From the NCBI GenBank assembly GCA_018302465.1, contig JAGVZQ010000001.1, positions 66,235 to 110,819 of the forward strand: a DNA stretch of 44,585 nucleotides, read 5' to 3'. A program made the translations under genes and the position numbers. This stretch comes from Candidatus Woesearchaeota archaeon. GTDB taxonomy: Archaea > Nanobdellota > Nanobdellia > SCGC-AAA011-G17 > GW2011-AR20. Shown here piece after piece: positions 1-8,277 of this stretch; positions within the stretch are counted from its first letter, which is position 1, and each line of letters opens with the position of its first letter. Below the pieces are notes generated by a model. That model was not told the origin of the DNA. It ran no database searches and saw nothing but the letters and a program-made list of their open reading frames with translations.

Positions 1-104
1 ATTACTAATGTGGACTGGCCCTTACTTAAAATGTCATTTATCTTCTTTTCATAGACTTCATCCAAGAAATCCTTTGCTCTTTGAATTTGCTCGTGAGAAT
101 CCAT
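1..104 (-). CDS. Probable MCM replicative helicase, N-terminus only
   Basis: This reading frame starts at an ATG at 104 and runs off the left edge, giving about 34 residues that begin MDSHEQIQRAKDFLDEVYEK and continue to KGQSTLV. The pattern of an amphipathic helix followed by a K-G-x-x-(S/T)-L-V segment resembles the start of archaeal MCM helicases, where a short N-terminal helix leads into a strand with K-x-S-L-x-V-D-F. That match is from memory of the family and rests on few residues, so the identification is tentative. A TATA-like element centred near 131 lies 27 bases before the ATG, which supports this start and a leaderless transcript. The rest of the gene lies outside the window. Confidence 0.45.
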   Translation of the reverse strand, partial: MDSHEQIQRAKDFLDEVYEKKINDILSKGQSTLV

Positions 105-125
105 AATAGAGTATATGGGTAAGGC

Positions 126-137
126 TATTTAAATTTA
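126..137 (-). promoter_or_regulatory. TATA box for the gene starting at 104
   Basis: The AT-only run TATTTAAATTTA is centred about 27 bases upstream of the ATG at 104 on the minus strand, the usual TATA-to-start spacing for leaderless archaeal genes. No other promoter-like element is obvious in 105-274. That gap also holds two copies of TAACCTAGTTT, near 227 and 256, of unknown meaning. Confidence 0.5.
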
Positions 138-274
138 TTATTGTAGTGAGAAGAATATAAAATGGTGTAGGATTATAGACACTATTTAAAGAAATGAATA
201 GATAGTAGAGTTAGCATTAAGTTAATTAACCTAGTTTATAAGGACTAAAGATGAACTAACCTAGTTTTATTCTT

Positions 275-727
275 TTAATAAAGGATCATTGCACCATCTT
301 GCATTGCTTCTTCATTTGTTATTGATGGAACTGAACCTTTGCTAGTTTGAGCACAAGGAATTTCAGTGTTTGCATTTACAAGTACAGGAAGTTCTCTAGT
401 GAATGCCCTTGTTGATCTGACTGGATCGCTTTGATAAGGTACTACATTTAGATCTGAACCGAGTACAGTTACATCGACGCATCCTTTTACTTGATAACAT
501 GTGAAATCCACGTATATATAATTAGTTCTATAAACGCCTTCTGGGCACTGGGTTAATGTAATATGTACTGATGACGAACCAAACTTTGTTGATGTATAGG
601 TGCTATCTGTTGCGGAATAAGGTGATGAGCTTGTTTTTCTGAGACCTCCAACAGTTTCCTGACAACCAGCAATGAATAAAATAGAAGCAACAAGTAAAGA
701 AAAAAACACTAAATCTCTTTTTTGCAT
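275..727 (-). CDS. Small secreted lipoprotein of the GCQxTVGG family, copy A
   Basis: This 150-residue protein has a short basic N-terminus, a hydrophobic stretch at about residues 6-20 and a lipobox ending I-A-G-C, so it is predicted to be lipid-anchored outside the cell. After the lipobox Cys comes QETVGG, a pattern shared with other lipoproteins here (17142, 17593, 20970). The mature part is rich in Ser and Thr. It has cysteines in the arrangement C-P-E-G ... C-Y-x-V-x-x-C plus one near the C-terminus (I-P-C-A-Q), which may form disulfides. The mature sequence is roughly 88 percent identical by eye to the protein at 20970-21419, while the signal peptides differ more. It lies directly downstream of a VapBC pair on the same strand. 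I do not recognise a function. Confidence 0.8.
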   Translation of the reverse strand: MQKRDLVFFSLLVASILFIAGCQETVGGLRKTSSSPYSATDSTYTSTKFGSSSVHITLTQCPEGVYRTNYIYVDFTCYQVKGCVDVTVLGSDLNVVPYQSDPVRSTRAFTRELPVLVNANTEIPCAQTSKGSVPSITNEEAMQDGAMILY

Positions 728-790
728 GAAAATTAGAAAGTAATATGATATATATATATCGGTTCTTATTTTTTAAGATTTTAACCTAAT

Positions 791-1210
791 CTAAGTTTTG
801 ATTTTTGACAAACTAAGCCTTTTTATCTCCTTAATTTTATCAAAATCTGCGTCTTCTGAGATCATTATTTTTAAGTTGCGACTTAAAGCACAAGCAAGAT
901 GTATTGCGTCTCTTGGTTCCAAGTTGTAATTTTTAATTATTTCAAAGGCGTCCCATATAATATTTCTTGAAACATCTATGAATATTATTCCTTTCAAATT
1001 AAAGAAAGCAGAGATAGCATTTACAGCATCTTCTTTTTTTCTATTTTTTAATAATTTATAGGAGAATTCATCAAATGTCAGCACTGAAGTGTATATTTTT
1101 ACATTCTTTTCTGCTAAGTATTCTAAAACTTGCCTGGCTTTTAATCCTTCCTTTTCATCACTCACTGCAGCAAATACGAAGATATTTGAGTCTATGTATG
1201 CTTCTTCCAT
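791..1210 (-). CDS. PIN-domain ribonuclease toxin (VapC family)
   Basis: This 139-residue protein has the acidic PIN-domain core: Y-I-D-S-N near the N-terminus, an E in T-F-D-E-F-S about residue 48, P-R-D-A-I-H-L-A in the C-terminal half, and S-E-D-A-D-F-D near the end. These residues bind Mg or Mn in VapC-type RNases that cut tRNA or other RNA. It overlaps the upstream antitoxin gene (1192-1455) by 19 bases, the normal antitoxin-first order, so the two are probably translated together. The toxin role is inferred from family and pairing; the RNA target cannot be read from sequence. Confidence 0.85.
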   Translation of the reverse strand: MEEAYIDSNIFVFAAVSDEKEGLKARQVLEYLAEKNVKIYTSVLTFDEFSYKLLKNRKKEDAVNAISAFFNLKGIIFIDVSRNIIWDAFEIIKNYNLEPRDAIHLACALSRNLKIMISEDADFDKIKEIKRLSLSKIKT

Positions 1211-1455
1211 CTTTCCTTCATCATCTGGTCATAGTCGCTATCTGAGTTTACACTTATGGGCTTTCCTTTTTTAGAAATTTCCTCAAATACCTTAAGTGCG
1301 TCTTTTGTCGATTTCTCTATTATTATAGAATCCTCTCTTAATTCCACAAAAATTCTGTCTCCAGGGTATATTTTTTTATGTTCCCTGAAAATTTTTGGTA
1401 TTACAATTTGACCTTTAGGGCCTACTTTCATTTCTTGCCTTATCATTCTAACCAC
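1192..1455 (-). CDS. AbrB/SpoVT-type antitoxin (VapB family)
   Basis: This 87-residue protein carries a swapped-hairpin AbrB DNA-binding domain at about residues 8-50, with the signature K-V-G-P-K-G-Q-I-V-I-P-K followed by P-G-D-R-I-F-V-E. The C-terminal half, about residues 50-87, is the likely toxin-binding tail. The longest frame starts with GTG at 1455; an ATG at 1446 is a possible alternative. A TATA-like element near 1478-1488 is 28 bases before the GTG. An imperfect inverted repeat, GTTAT...ATAAC at about 1458-1475, could be the operator through which the complex represses itself. It precedes and overlaps the PIN toxin gene. Confidence 0.8.
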   Translation of the reverse strand: MVRMIRQEMKVGPKGQIVIPKIFREHKKIYPGDRIFVELREDSIIIEKSTKDALKVFEEISKKGKPISVNSDSDYDQMMKERWKKHT

Positions 1456-1504
1456 AGGTTATACTATAGAATAACTGGTATATATACTTTTTGATTTTGA
1501 ATTT

Positions 1505-2056
1505 TTACTTTACTTTTTTTAGAACAACTACTAGTTTTTTAACTGCTTCCCTTAATTTAGTTTCTGATTTAGTTCCAGTACAGACTATTTTTCCATTGCT
1601 GAATAATAAGAAAGTTGCTTTTGTTCCTGCTAACTTATAAACTAAACCAGGGAATTGTTCTGGTTCATATTCTGTGTTGTCTAATTTCATAGCTAAAGAA
1701 TTTAAATTTAAATCCATATGGATTGAGCCTGAAGCTACCATGTTTTGAACGTTTATTTTTGGCTTTATTTTTATCCTTATTTTTATTTTTGCTAAATTCT
1801 TGATTATTTTCTGCAGAGATTCTTTTACTTTTGTCAAAGATTTTGCGCCAGTTAATACTATCTTTCCTGAACTAAATATTAAAGCAGAAGTTTTTGGATC
1901 CTTTATCCTCATTACTAAACCAGGGAACTGCTCGGGGTTATATTCTGTATTCGGCAGAACCTCGGCAAGTTTTATTAAAGGAATGTCGTGTTCGAGTGAG
2001 GTAGAAACAACGATATTTTGGATTGTAATTTCAGTTCTTGATTTTGTTGCAGGCAT
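1505..2056 (-). CDS. tbp: TATA-box-binding protein (TBP)
   Basis: TBP binds promoter TATA boxes and nucleates transcription with TFB and RNA polymerase. The 183-residue length matches archaeal TBP. Two tandem saddle repeats are visible, each containing the pattern (N/D)-T-E-Y-x-P-E-Q-F-P-G-L-V, then a strand and a (S/N)-G-K-I-V-x-T-G motif, at about residues 10-85 and 100-183. The start at 2056 has a good Shine-Dalgarno-like GGAGGGTT 5 bases upstream. Two TATA-like runs lie at about 2075-2097, so a short leader is likely. The gene stands alone between two toxin-antitoxin pairs. Confidence 0.95.
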   Translation of the reverse strand: MPATKSRTEITIQNIVVSTSLEHDIPLIKLAEVLPNTEYNPEQFPGLVMRIKDPKTSALIFSSGKIVLTGAKSLTKVKESLQKIIKNLAKIKIRIKIKPKINVQNMVASGSIHMDLNLNSLAMKLDNTEYEPEQFPGLVYKLAGTKATFLLFSNGKIVCTGTKSETKLREAVKKLVVVLKKVK

Positions 2057-2188
2057 TAATAACCCTCCACTATATTTATATACTATTTTTATAAGTACTA
2101 TTTAAACTTTTGCAAAAATATATAAATGCTTTCTTTTATGATTAAGGAAGGACAATTAAAGATATAAAAAGATTTAAATATGTAATGT

Positions 2189-2213
2189 GTGTATTATACA
2201 CTATAATTGTGTA
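2189..2213. promoter_or_regulatory. Candidate operator of the RHH/RelE pair
   Basis: The perfect inverted repeat GTGTA-TTA-TACAC lies at 2189-2201, and a third GTGTA half-site follows at 2209-2213, exactly 20 bases after the first. The TATA element GATTTAAATATG at about 2171-2182 lies just upstream, so these sites would cover the transcription start of the antitoxin gene at 2227. Ribbon-helix-helix antitoxins normally bind such tandem short palindromes to repress their own operon. Binding here is an inference. Confidence 0.5.
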
Positions 2214-2226
2214 TATGTGATGTAAA

Positions 2227-2487
2227 ATGAATGCAAGGATAAATGTTAACATTCCAAAAGGTTTATTTCAACAAGCTTCTCAACTAGTTAGAAGTGGGTA
2301 TTTTTCAAACTTCTCTGAACTAGTAAGAGAGGGATTAAGGAAGGAGGTTGCATTTTATCAGAAAGACGATTTTCAGATAAGCAATGATGAAAAGAAACTG
2401 TTTGCCATGTTAAAGAAAACAGAAGAACAAGGATTATTACTCGATGAAAAAGAGATGAGAAAACATGGACTCAAGATTTCAGTTTAA
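2227..2487 (+). CDS. Ribbon-helix-helix antitoxin (CopG/ParD-like)
   Basis: This 86-residue protein starts M-N-A-R-I-N-V-N-I-P-K, a beta strand typical of ribbon-helix-helix repressors, followed by two helices with R-S-G-Y-F-S-N-F-S-E-L-V-R-E-G-L-R, a classic ParD/CopG pattern. The C-terminal part, about residues 46-86, is charged and likely wraps the toxin. It overlaps the downstream toxin gene by 23 bases. Upstream repeats at 2189-2213 suggest autoregulation. The specific family name beyond RHH is uncertain. Confidence 0.8.
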   Translation: MNARINVNIPKGLFQQASQLVRSGYFSNFSELVREGLRKEVAFYQKDDFQISNDEKKLFAMLKKTEEQGLLLDEKEMRKHGLKISV

Positions 2488-2770
2488 GTTTACTTCTTAT
2501 TTTTTGAAACAGTGGAAAGGCTATGATAAAAGGACTAAAGACCTTGTACAGGAAAAGATTAATTTAATTAAACAAAACCCTTTTCGCTTTCCAAAACATG
2601 AAGGCTATAGGTTTGTGTTTAAAGTAAAACTTTCTGTTGGACAAAGATATTCAAGGTTAATGTATGCTGTTTTTATGCCTGACACCAAACATATCACTAT
2701 CTTAGGCGTCTTTGATAGAAGTGCCAGTTACAAGGATTTTGAGAGACTCTTTAAGGATTTAAGAAAATAG
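2465..2770 (+). CDS. RelE/ParE-superfamily toxin
   Basis: This 101-residue basic protein has the RelE fold pattern: an N-terminal F-x-F-K-F-T-S-Y-F-L-K-Q-W-K strand-helix, a helical D-L-V-Q-E-K-I-N-L-I-K-Q-N-P segment, then strands with Y-R-F-V-F-K-V-K-L-S-V-G-Q-R-Y-S-R-L-M-Y and a final D-R-S-A-S-Y-K-D-F. RelE-like proteins are mRNA interferases on the ribosome and ParE-like members act on gyrase; sequence alone does not settle which this is. It is translated with the RHH antitoxin. Its stop abuts the end of ileS, which is on the opposite strand. Confidence 0.8.
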   Translation: MDSRFQFKFTSYFLKQWKGYDKRTKDLVQEKINLIKQNPFRFPKHEGYRFVFKVKLSVGQRYSRLMYAVFMPDTKHITILGVFDRSASYKDFERLFKDLRK

Positions 2771-5551
2771 TTAATTAATCACTTTAATTTTTATTTCAAA
2801 TTCTTTGTCTTTTACCTTGAATTTATCTATGAATTTTGAAGAGTTTATAGGTTTTATTTCTGATGCTCCAACTGTCTCTTTTATGGTTTTTTCATCCAAC
2901 TCTATGCTTGAAGTTATGGCTAATACTATCTTATCTTCCTTGTTTAACCCTGCTTGTTTTCTTAAAGACTGCACCCTTCTAATAACTTCTCTTGTGAATC
3001 CTTCTTTTTCTAATTCTGGTGTTGTTTTTGTATCTAATACTACTTTAGTCTTGCCTTCTTTGAATTTTACAGCTTTTACATTTGTCTGAATTTTAATTAT
3101 TTCTGTAAACTTTTTTAGCTTTGAAGTATTTTCTGAACTTATTTCAACTTTAGCAAGAGGCCATTTCATTCCAATCTGCTCTTTATCTCTTTGTGATAAA
3201 ATTTCCTGAACTATTTCACTCACTTCCTGCATACCTGATTCTAACTGCTTGTTTATTAATTTTTTATTTTGGATTGGGTAAGATTCTAAGAATATTGATT
3301 TTTCATTCTTGCATAAATCTTTGTATAGTTTTTCTGTGATAAATGGAAGGAATGGTGCTAATAGTTTTAAGCCCTCTAAATATGAATTGTAAAGAACTGC
3401 CTGTACTTTTTTATCATCTAAATTATTCCTTATTAACTGGCCATACGTTCTTGATAAATCATCTATTAAGAACTGCTTTATTTCTTTTATGGCTTGATTT
3501 GGCTGCAATTTTTCCAAGTATTCTGTTACTTTTTCCTTAGTAGTTTCTCTTCTTGAGATTATCCATTTTGATGCAACGTCATCTGATTCTTCTTTTGATT
3601 TAGTTTTACAGTATAGTTTCACATAATTCCCTAAGTTCCAGATTACATCAAGATTTCTTTTAACTTCTTTTGCTGGAGTGTAACCAAAGTTTAAATTGAA
3701 ATTTGGATTTTGACTAGAGTATAACCAACGCATTACATCTGCTCCCATTTTTTCTACTGCATCATCAAACCATATTGCATTACCCCAACTTTTATGCATT
3801 GGCATACCTTTCTCATCATGAACTTTTTCATAAACAAGAACAGACTCATAAGGGGTTTTATCTTCTAAAGTTACAGACATGAACAGCATTGCATAGAACC
3901 ATAACCTAATCTGCTCTCTCATCTCTGTTATGAACTCAGCAGGAAACCATTTTTTCCAGTAAGTTTTATCATTCATGTAATTTAAAGTGGAAAATGGGAT
4001 TATTCCCGCATCAAGCCAGCAATCACCAACATCAAGAATCCTTTCTACATCTTGTTTACATTTGCTGCATTTTATTGTTATTCTGTCTATCCATGGTCTA
4101 TGTAATTCAGGAAGCTCATCAACTAGTTTTGGATCTGTTGCTTTTTTTCTTAATTCTTCTATTGAGCCTACAACTTCTAAGTTGCCGCATAGACATTCAT
4201 AAAACATTAATGGCAATCCCCAGAATCTTTTTCTTGAAATACACCAGTCCCCCATATTATTAAGCCAATCCTGCATTAATCTTCCGCCATGTTCTGGCTG
4301 CCATTTTACTTTCTTGGCTTCTCTTTTCATATGCGCTCTTATTTCATCTGATGAAATGAACCATTCAGCAACCAATCTGAAAACTAATTCTTCACTACAT
4401 CTCCAGCATGTCGGATATCTGTGTTTGTAATTTTCAGTGGTGTAAAGAAATTCTCTTTTTTCTAAATCTTCTAGTATCTTTCCAAGTACTCCTTTAACAT
4501 TTTTTCCTGTTAACCAGTCAAAGCCTTCTATGTAAAAACCAGATTCATCTAATGGCGAGAGTTCTTCTAATTTTTCTTTCTTCCCTAGCTCATTATCTTC
4601 CTGACCACATCCGGGGGCTATATGGACAATTCCTGTTCCTTCTTCCTCTCCAACCTCATTCCAAGAAATTACTCTGTGTTTTATTCCTTTTTGAACAGGC
4701 AAATAATCAAAAGGACCATCATATTCTAATCCAACCAATTCTTTTCCTTTTAATTTTTCTAATATTTTATAATCTCCCTTTAATTTTTGTGCTGTTTTTT
4801 CAGAAAGATAATAAAATTCTTCATTCTGTTCAACTTTTACATAATTTAATGATGGATTAACTGCTGCTGCAACATTTGATGTTAATGTCCAAGGAGTGGT
4901 TGTCCAAATTAGTAAAAATTCGTTTTCTTTGCCTTTTATAGGGAGTTTTAGATAAACAGAAGTATGAGTCATATCTTTGTAGGAATCTACTAATTCATGT
5001 TGTGATAAAGAAGTGCCGCATCTATAACACCAAGGCATGACTCTTGTATTTTTTAACAGCCATTTCTTTTCATGGCATTTTTTTAAGAAATACCAGATGT
5101 GCTCTATGTTATTATCTGATAATGTATAATAAGAATTTTCCCAGTCCATCCACTGGCCAAGTCTTATTGACTGCTCTGTCTGAATTTTAGAATATTTTTC
5201 AACTCTTTTTCTGCATGCTTTTGAGAACTTGTCTAGACCATAATTTTCTATATCTTTTTTTGAGTTAAAACCTAAGTCTTTTTCAACTTCTACTTCAACC
5301 CATAAACCCTGGCAGTCAAAACCATTCTGGTATCTTTGATCATATCCTTGCATTGCCTTAAATCTTTGGAATAAGTCTTTGTAAGTTCTACCCCATGCAT
5401 GATGAACCCCCATTGGATTATTAGCAGTTATCGGACCATCAAAAAATGAGAAAGCTTTCTTCCCTTTGTTTTTCTCTCTTAGCTTATCAAAGATCTTGTT
5501 TTTCTTCCAAAATTCAAGTATTTCCTTTTCAACTTCTATTGGGTTATACAT
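2771..5551 (-). CDS. ileS: Isoleucyl-tRNA synthetase with GXHH signature
   Basis: This class I enzyme charges tRNA-Ile and edits valine. Numbering is from the ATG at 5551, chosen because a TATA element (CCTTATAAAATAA) is centred 26 bases upstream; an in-frame ATG also exists at 5557. The protein is 926 residues. The usual HIGH motif is replaced by G-V-H-H at residues 48-51 in the context P-M-G-V-H-H-A-W-G-R. The KMSKS loop reads P-M-H-K-S-W-G-N at about 584-591. The CP1 editing domain looks intact, with the T-T-T-P-W-T-L-T-S-N segment at about 217-226 and G-T-G-I-V-H-I-A-P-G near 305 followed by E-D. Zinc-type Cys pairs are seen (C-Y-R-C at 175, C-W-R-C at 382, C-S-K-C at 495). The swapped signature is discussed in the findings. 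Confidence 0.95.
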   Translation of the reverse strand: MYNPIEVEKEILEFWKKNKIFDKLREKNKGKKAFSFFDGPITANNPMGVHHAWGRTYKDLFQRFKAMQGYDQRYQNGFDCQGLWVEVEVEKDLGFNSKKDIENYGLDKFSKACRKRVEKYSKIQTEQSIRLGQWMDWENSYYTLSDNNIEHIWYFLKKCHEKKWLLKNTRVMPWCYRCGTSLSQHELVDSYKDMTHTSVYLKLPIKGKENEFLLIWTTTPWTLTSNVAAAVNPSLNYVKVEQNEEFYYLSEKTAQKLKGDYKILEKLKGKELVGLEYDGPFDYLPVQKGIKHRVISWNEVGEEEGTGIVHIAPGCGQEDNELGKKEKLEELSPLDESGFYIEGFDWLTGKNVKGVLGKILEDLEKREFLYTTENYKHRYPTCWRCSEELVFRLVAEWFISSDEIRAHMKREAKKVKWQPEHGGRLMQDWLNNMGDWCISRKRFWGLPLMFYECLCGNLEVVGSIEELRKKATDPKLVDELPELHRPWIDRITIKCSKCKQDVERILDVGDCWLDAGIIPFSTLNYMNDKTYWKKWFPAEFITEMREQIRLWFYAMLFMSVTLEDKTPYESVLVYEKVHDEKGMPMHKSWGNAIWFDDAVEKMGADVMRWLYSSQNPNFNLNFGYTPAKEVKRNLDVIWNLGNYVKLYCKTKSKEESDDVASKWIISRRETTKEKVTEYLEKLQPNQAIKEIKQFLIDDLSRTYGQLIRNNLDDKKVQAVLYNSYLEGLKLLAPFLPFITEKLYKDLCKNEKSIFLESYPIQNKKLINKQLESGMQEVSEIVQEILSQRDKEQIGMKWPLAKVEISSENTSKLKKFTEIIKIQTNVKAVKFKEGKTKVVLDTKTTPELEKEGFTREVIRRVQSLRKQAGLNKEDKIVLAITSSIELDEKTIKETVGASEIKPINSSKFIDKFKVKDKEFEIKIKVIN

Positions 5552-5631
5552 ATTCATAGGTTATTTTGATTATTTTATAAGGTTTATTCTTCTAACAAAT
5601 CTTTATAAGATTTAGGTTATTTACTGTTTTC

Positions 5632-6579
5632 ATGGAACATTCCATATGGATAGAAAGGTATAGGCCTCAGAATTTTAATGAATTAAAGGGGCAGAAAGAG
5701 ATAGTTAATAGAATAAGAGCTTTTGTTGAGAATAAAAATATACCTCATTTATTGTTTACAGGACCAGCAGGGGTAGGAAAAACAAGCTTAATTTTAATTA
5801 TTGCAAAGAAACTGTTTGGAGAGTATTGGAGAGAAAATTTTTTGGAGTTGAATGCCTCAGATGACAGAGGAATTGATGTTGTAAGGAATACAATAAAAGA
5901 TTTTGCAAGAACTAAGTCTATTGGAAATGTTCCTTTTAAGATTATATATCTGGATGAGTGTGATAGCTTGACGAGAGATGCCCAGCAGGCATTAAGAAGG
6001 ACAATGGAGAATTATTCCAAAACCTGCAGATTTTGCTTAAGCTGCAACTATTCAAGTAAAATAATTGACCCCATACAATCAAGATGCAGTATTTTCAGAT
6101 TTAAATCGTTAAGTAAAGATGAAATTAAAGAGATAATTGATGTTGTGTCTAAAAATGAAGGATTAGCAGTTGATGATGAAGCTGCTGAAGCATTGTTTAA
6201 TCTATCTAACGGGGATGTCAGGAGATTAGAGAACATAATGCAGAGCTGTGCTTCTGTTGAAAAAAACATAACTAAAGAGTTGGTATATAAAATCGCAAGT
6301 TATGCTGACCCTAAGGAAATTAAGGAAGTTTTAGAGCTTAGTGTAAAGGGAGAATTTATTAAGTCAAGAGATTTATTATTGAACTTGATGCTTAAAGATG
6401 GTTTAAACGGCATTGACATCATAAAACAAATACAAAAAGAGATATGGAACTTAAAGATTGAAGATAATAAAAAATTAGAAATGACTGAGAAGTGCGGTGA
6501 AATAGAGTTCAGGATGGTTGAAGGAAGTGATGAATTTTTACAGTTGGAAAGTTTAATTGCAAGTTTTTGTAAAAAATGA
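5632..6579 (+). CDS. rfcS: Replication factor C small subunit
   Basis: RfcS is the repeated AAA+ subunit of the archaeal clamp loader that opens PCNA and places it on primed DNA. The 315-residue protein shows the N-terminal W-I-E-R-Y-R-P box, Walker A G-P-A-G-V-G-K-T at 44-51, Walker B L-D-E-C-D at 107-111 (DECD rather than the more common DEAD) and the S-R-C arginine-finger motif at 150-152. A TATA element (CTTTATAAGATTT) is centred 27 bases before the ATG, so the transcript is probably leaderless. It overlaps the next gene by 4 bases and heads an operon that reaches rfcL. Confidence 0.95.
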   Translation: MEHSIWIERYRPQNFNELKGQKEIVNRIRAFVENKNIPHLLFTGPAGVGKTSLILIIAKKLFGEYWRENFLELNASDDRGIDVVRNTIKDFARTKSIGNVPFKIIYLDECDSLTRDAQQALRRTMENYSKTCRFCLSCNYSSKIIDPIQSRCSIFRFKSLSKDEIKEIIDVVSKNEGLAVDDEAAEALFNLSNGDVRRLENIMQSCASVEKNITKELVYKIASYADPKEIKEVLELSVKGEFIKSRDLLLNLMLKDGLNGIDIIKQIQKEIWNLKIEDNKKLEMTEKCGEIEFRMVEGSDEFLQLESLIASFCKK

Positions 6580-7145
6580 AAATAAATTTTGAATATTCAC
6601 TGGCATATGATATGATGCTTGGAGAAATGGTGGGGAATTTTAATCCTGCTAGTATAGAAAATTCCCGATTATACTTAGATTCTGTCAGGAGTTTTTGGAG
6701 TAAAAATGAAGACAAGGTGATAAAAGAGATTGAAAAAGTTTCCAGACTAAAATTTAAGAAAGCTGCTGACTGTTTTATTGTTAATTCAATGCCTTATGAA
6801 TCTTTATCGCATCCATTTACAATAAAAATTGAGAATAATTCTGATAAATTGCTTGCAATCTTTGTTCATGAACTTACCCATATACTATTAGTCCAGAATT
6901 TCAAGAAAGTTTCTTCTTCTATAAACATGATTGATGGGGATGTGAATTATAGGGTTCATTTTCCTGTTTTGTTAATTGAAAGAAAGGTCTTGGGGAAGTT
7001 AAATAAGAGTTATAAAAAACAAAAAAGAACTGAGGACTTAGATTATGTGTGGAAAGATGTTAATGGAGTCTATAACGAATTTAAATCTTCTAATAAAGGA
7101 ATAGCTGACTTTTTAAGAAAATATGTTACTTCTAGACAAGCATAG
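6576..7145 (+). CDS. HELTH-motif protein between the two RFC genes
   Basis: This 189-residue protein is unrecognised overall, but contains I-F-V-H-E-L-T-H-I-L-L with H-E-L-T-H at 98-102, the HExxH zinc motif of many metallopeptidases. No signal peptide or membrane segment is seen, so it is probably cytoplasmic. No clear third zinc ligand stands out, so catalysis is unproven. It overlaps rfcS by 4 bases and rfcL by 23 bases, so it is tightly coupled to the clamp loader genes. It might process or bind a replication protein, resemble SprT-like or minigluzincin peptidases, or simply be carried along. Low similarity to anything I can name. Confidence 0.6.
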   Translation: MKINFEYSLAYDMMLGEMVGNFNPASIENSRLYLDSVRSFWSKNEDKVIKEIEKVSRLKFKKAADCFIVNSMPYESLSHPFTIKIENNSDKLLAIFVHELTHILLVQNFKKVSSSINMIDGDVNYRVHFPVLLIERKVLGKLNKSYKKQKRTEDLDYVWKDVNGVYNEFKSSNKGIADFLRKYVTSRQA

Positions 7146-8277
7146 ACCAAAAGATACAAGCGAGATTTTTGGCCAGGACATCGCTTTAAGAGAATTAAAA
7201 AGATGCATTATTAACAAGATTCCTGGTGTGCTAACTGGGAGTTCTGGTATTGGAAAAACTATAAGTGTTTATGCTATTGCAAATGAGCTGAATTATGAAG
7301 TTGTTGAAAGCAATTCTTCAGATATAAGAAACAAAGAAGGAATAGAAAAGGTTATTGGCATTGCATCAAAACAGAGAAGCTTATTTCATAAAGGGAAGAT
7401 AATTCTGATAGATGAAATAGAAGGGTTGACTGGGAGATATGATAGGGGAGGAATAAGCGCAATAGTAGATGTAATAAAAAAAAGCAACTTTTCTGTTGTT
7501 TTAACAACGAATAATGTAAAATCAAAGAATTTTTCTGCTGTTAAAAAAGTATGCAATGTAATAAACTTTGAAATACTTAATTACACTACAATTACAAATA
7601 TTTTGAAGAACGTCTGCAATAAAGAAAAATTGAAAATTGAAGAGAATATATTAAAGAATTTAGCAATAAAAAGCAACGGTGATGCAAGAGCTGCATTAAT
7701 TGATCTTGAATTATTCAGATATGGAGATTTTAGCAATATAGATTTTGTTTCTAGGGATATCACGAATGAAATTTCAAATGTTTTAAGAGTCATATTTAAG
7801 AGCAGGAATTCTTCTGATATCTTTAAAGTCTTTGATTCATTACATGAAGATTTAGATGAAATTAATTTATGGCTGGAAGAGAATCTGCCAAAAGAATATT
7901 CTGGTTTTGATCTTGCAAGAGGATTTGACTCCCTGAGCAAAGCTGATGTTTACAAAGGAAGAATAGCAAAGAGGCAGTATTACAGATTTTTAGTTTATAG
8001 AAGTTTATTCATGTCTGCAGGAATTGGATTAGCTAAAGAAGAAAAGAAACAAGGGCATATTAAATATTCAAGAAATTCAAGGATTTTGAAAATGTGGATA
8101 TGGAGCAATAAGAATGCAAAGAAAAAGTCAATTTCCCAGAAAATAGCTAAAAATATTCATACATCCTCAAGGAAAGTTATAAAAGATTTTTGTTATTATA
8201 GAAATCTAATAGACAGTGATTTTATTAAAAAACTTGAGCTAAATGAAGATGAAATTGAATGGTTACATAAGCATTAG
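7123..8277 (+). CDS. rfcL: Replication factor C large subunit
   Basis: RfcL is the single large subunit of the archaeal clamp loader. The 384-residue protein begins L-L-L-D-K-H-R-P-K, has Walker A G-S-S-G-I-G-K-T at 39-46 and Walker B L-I-D-E-I-E at 95-100, followed by the lid and collar domains. It is somewhat short for RfcL. Its end (E-D-E-I-E-W-L-H-K-H) lacks the PCNA-binding box that many archaeal RfcL proteins carry. It overlaps the HELTH gene before it by 23 bases and the nuclease lipoprotein after it by 35 bases. Confidence 0.9.
   Translation: MLLLDKHRPKDTSEIFGQDIALRELKRCIINKIPGVLTGSSGIGKTISVYAIANELNYEVVESNSSDIRNKEGIEKVIGIASKQRSLFHKGKIILIDEIEGLTGRYDRGGISAIVDVIKKSNFSVVLTTNNVKSKNFSAVKKVCNVINFEILNYTTITNILKNVCNKEKLKIEENILKNLAIKSNGDARAALIDLELFRYGDFSNIDFVSRDITNEISNVLRVIFKSRNSSDIFKVFDSLHEDLDEINLWLEENLPKEYSGFDLARGFDSLSKADVYKGRIAKRQYYRFLVYRSLFMSAGIGLAKEEKKQGHIKYSRNSRILKMWIWSNKNAKKKSISQKIAKNIHTSSRKVIKDFCYYRNLIDSDFIKKLELNEDEIEWLHKH

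Noticed and set aside
194-270. Repeat pair TAACCTAGTTT as an attachment site
   Set aside because: Only two short copies without an integrase or tRNA nearby; likely chance or a small regulatory repeat.
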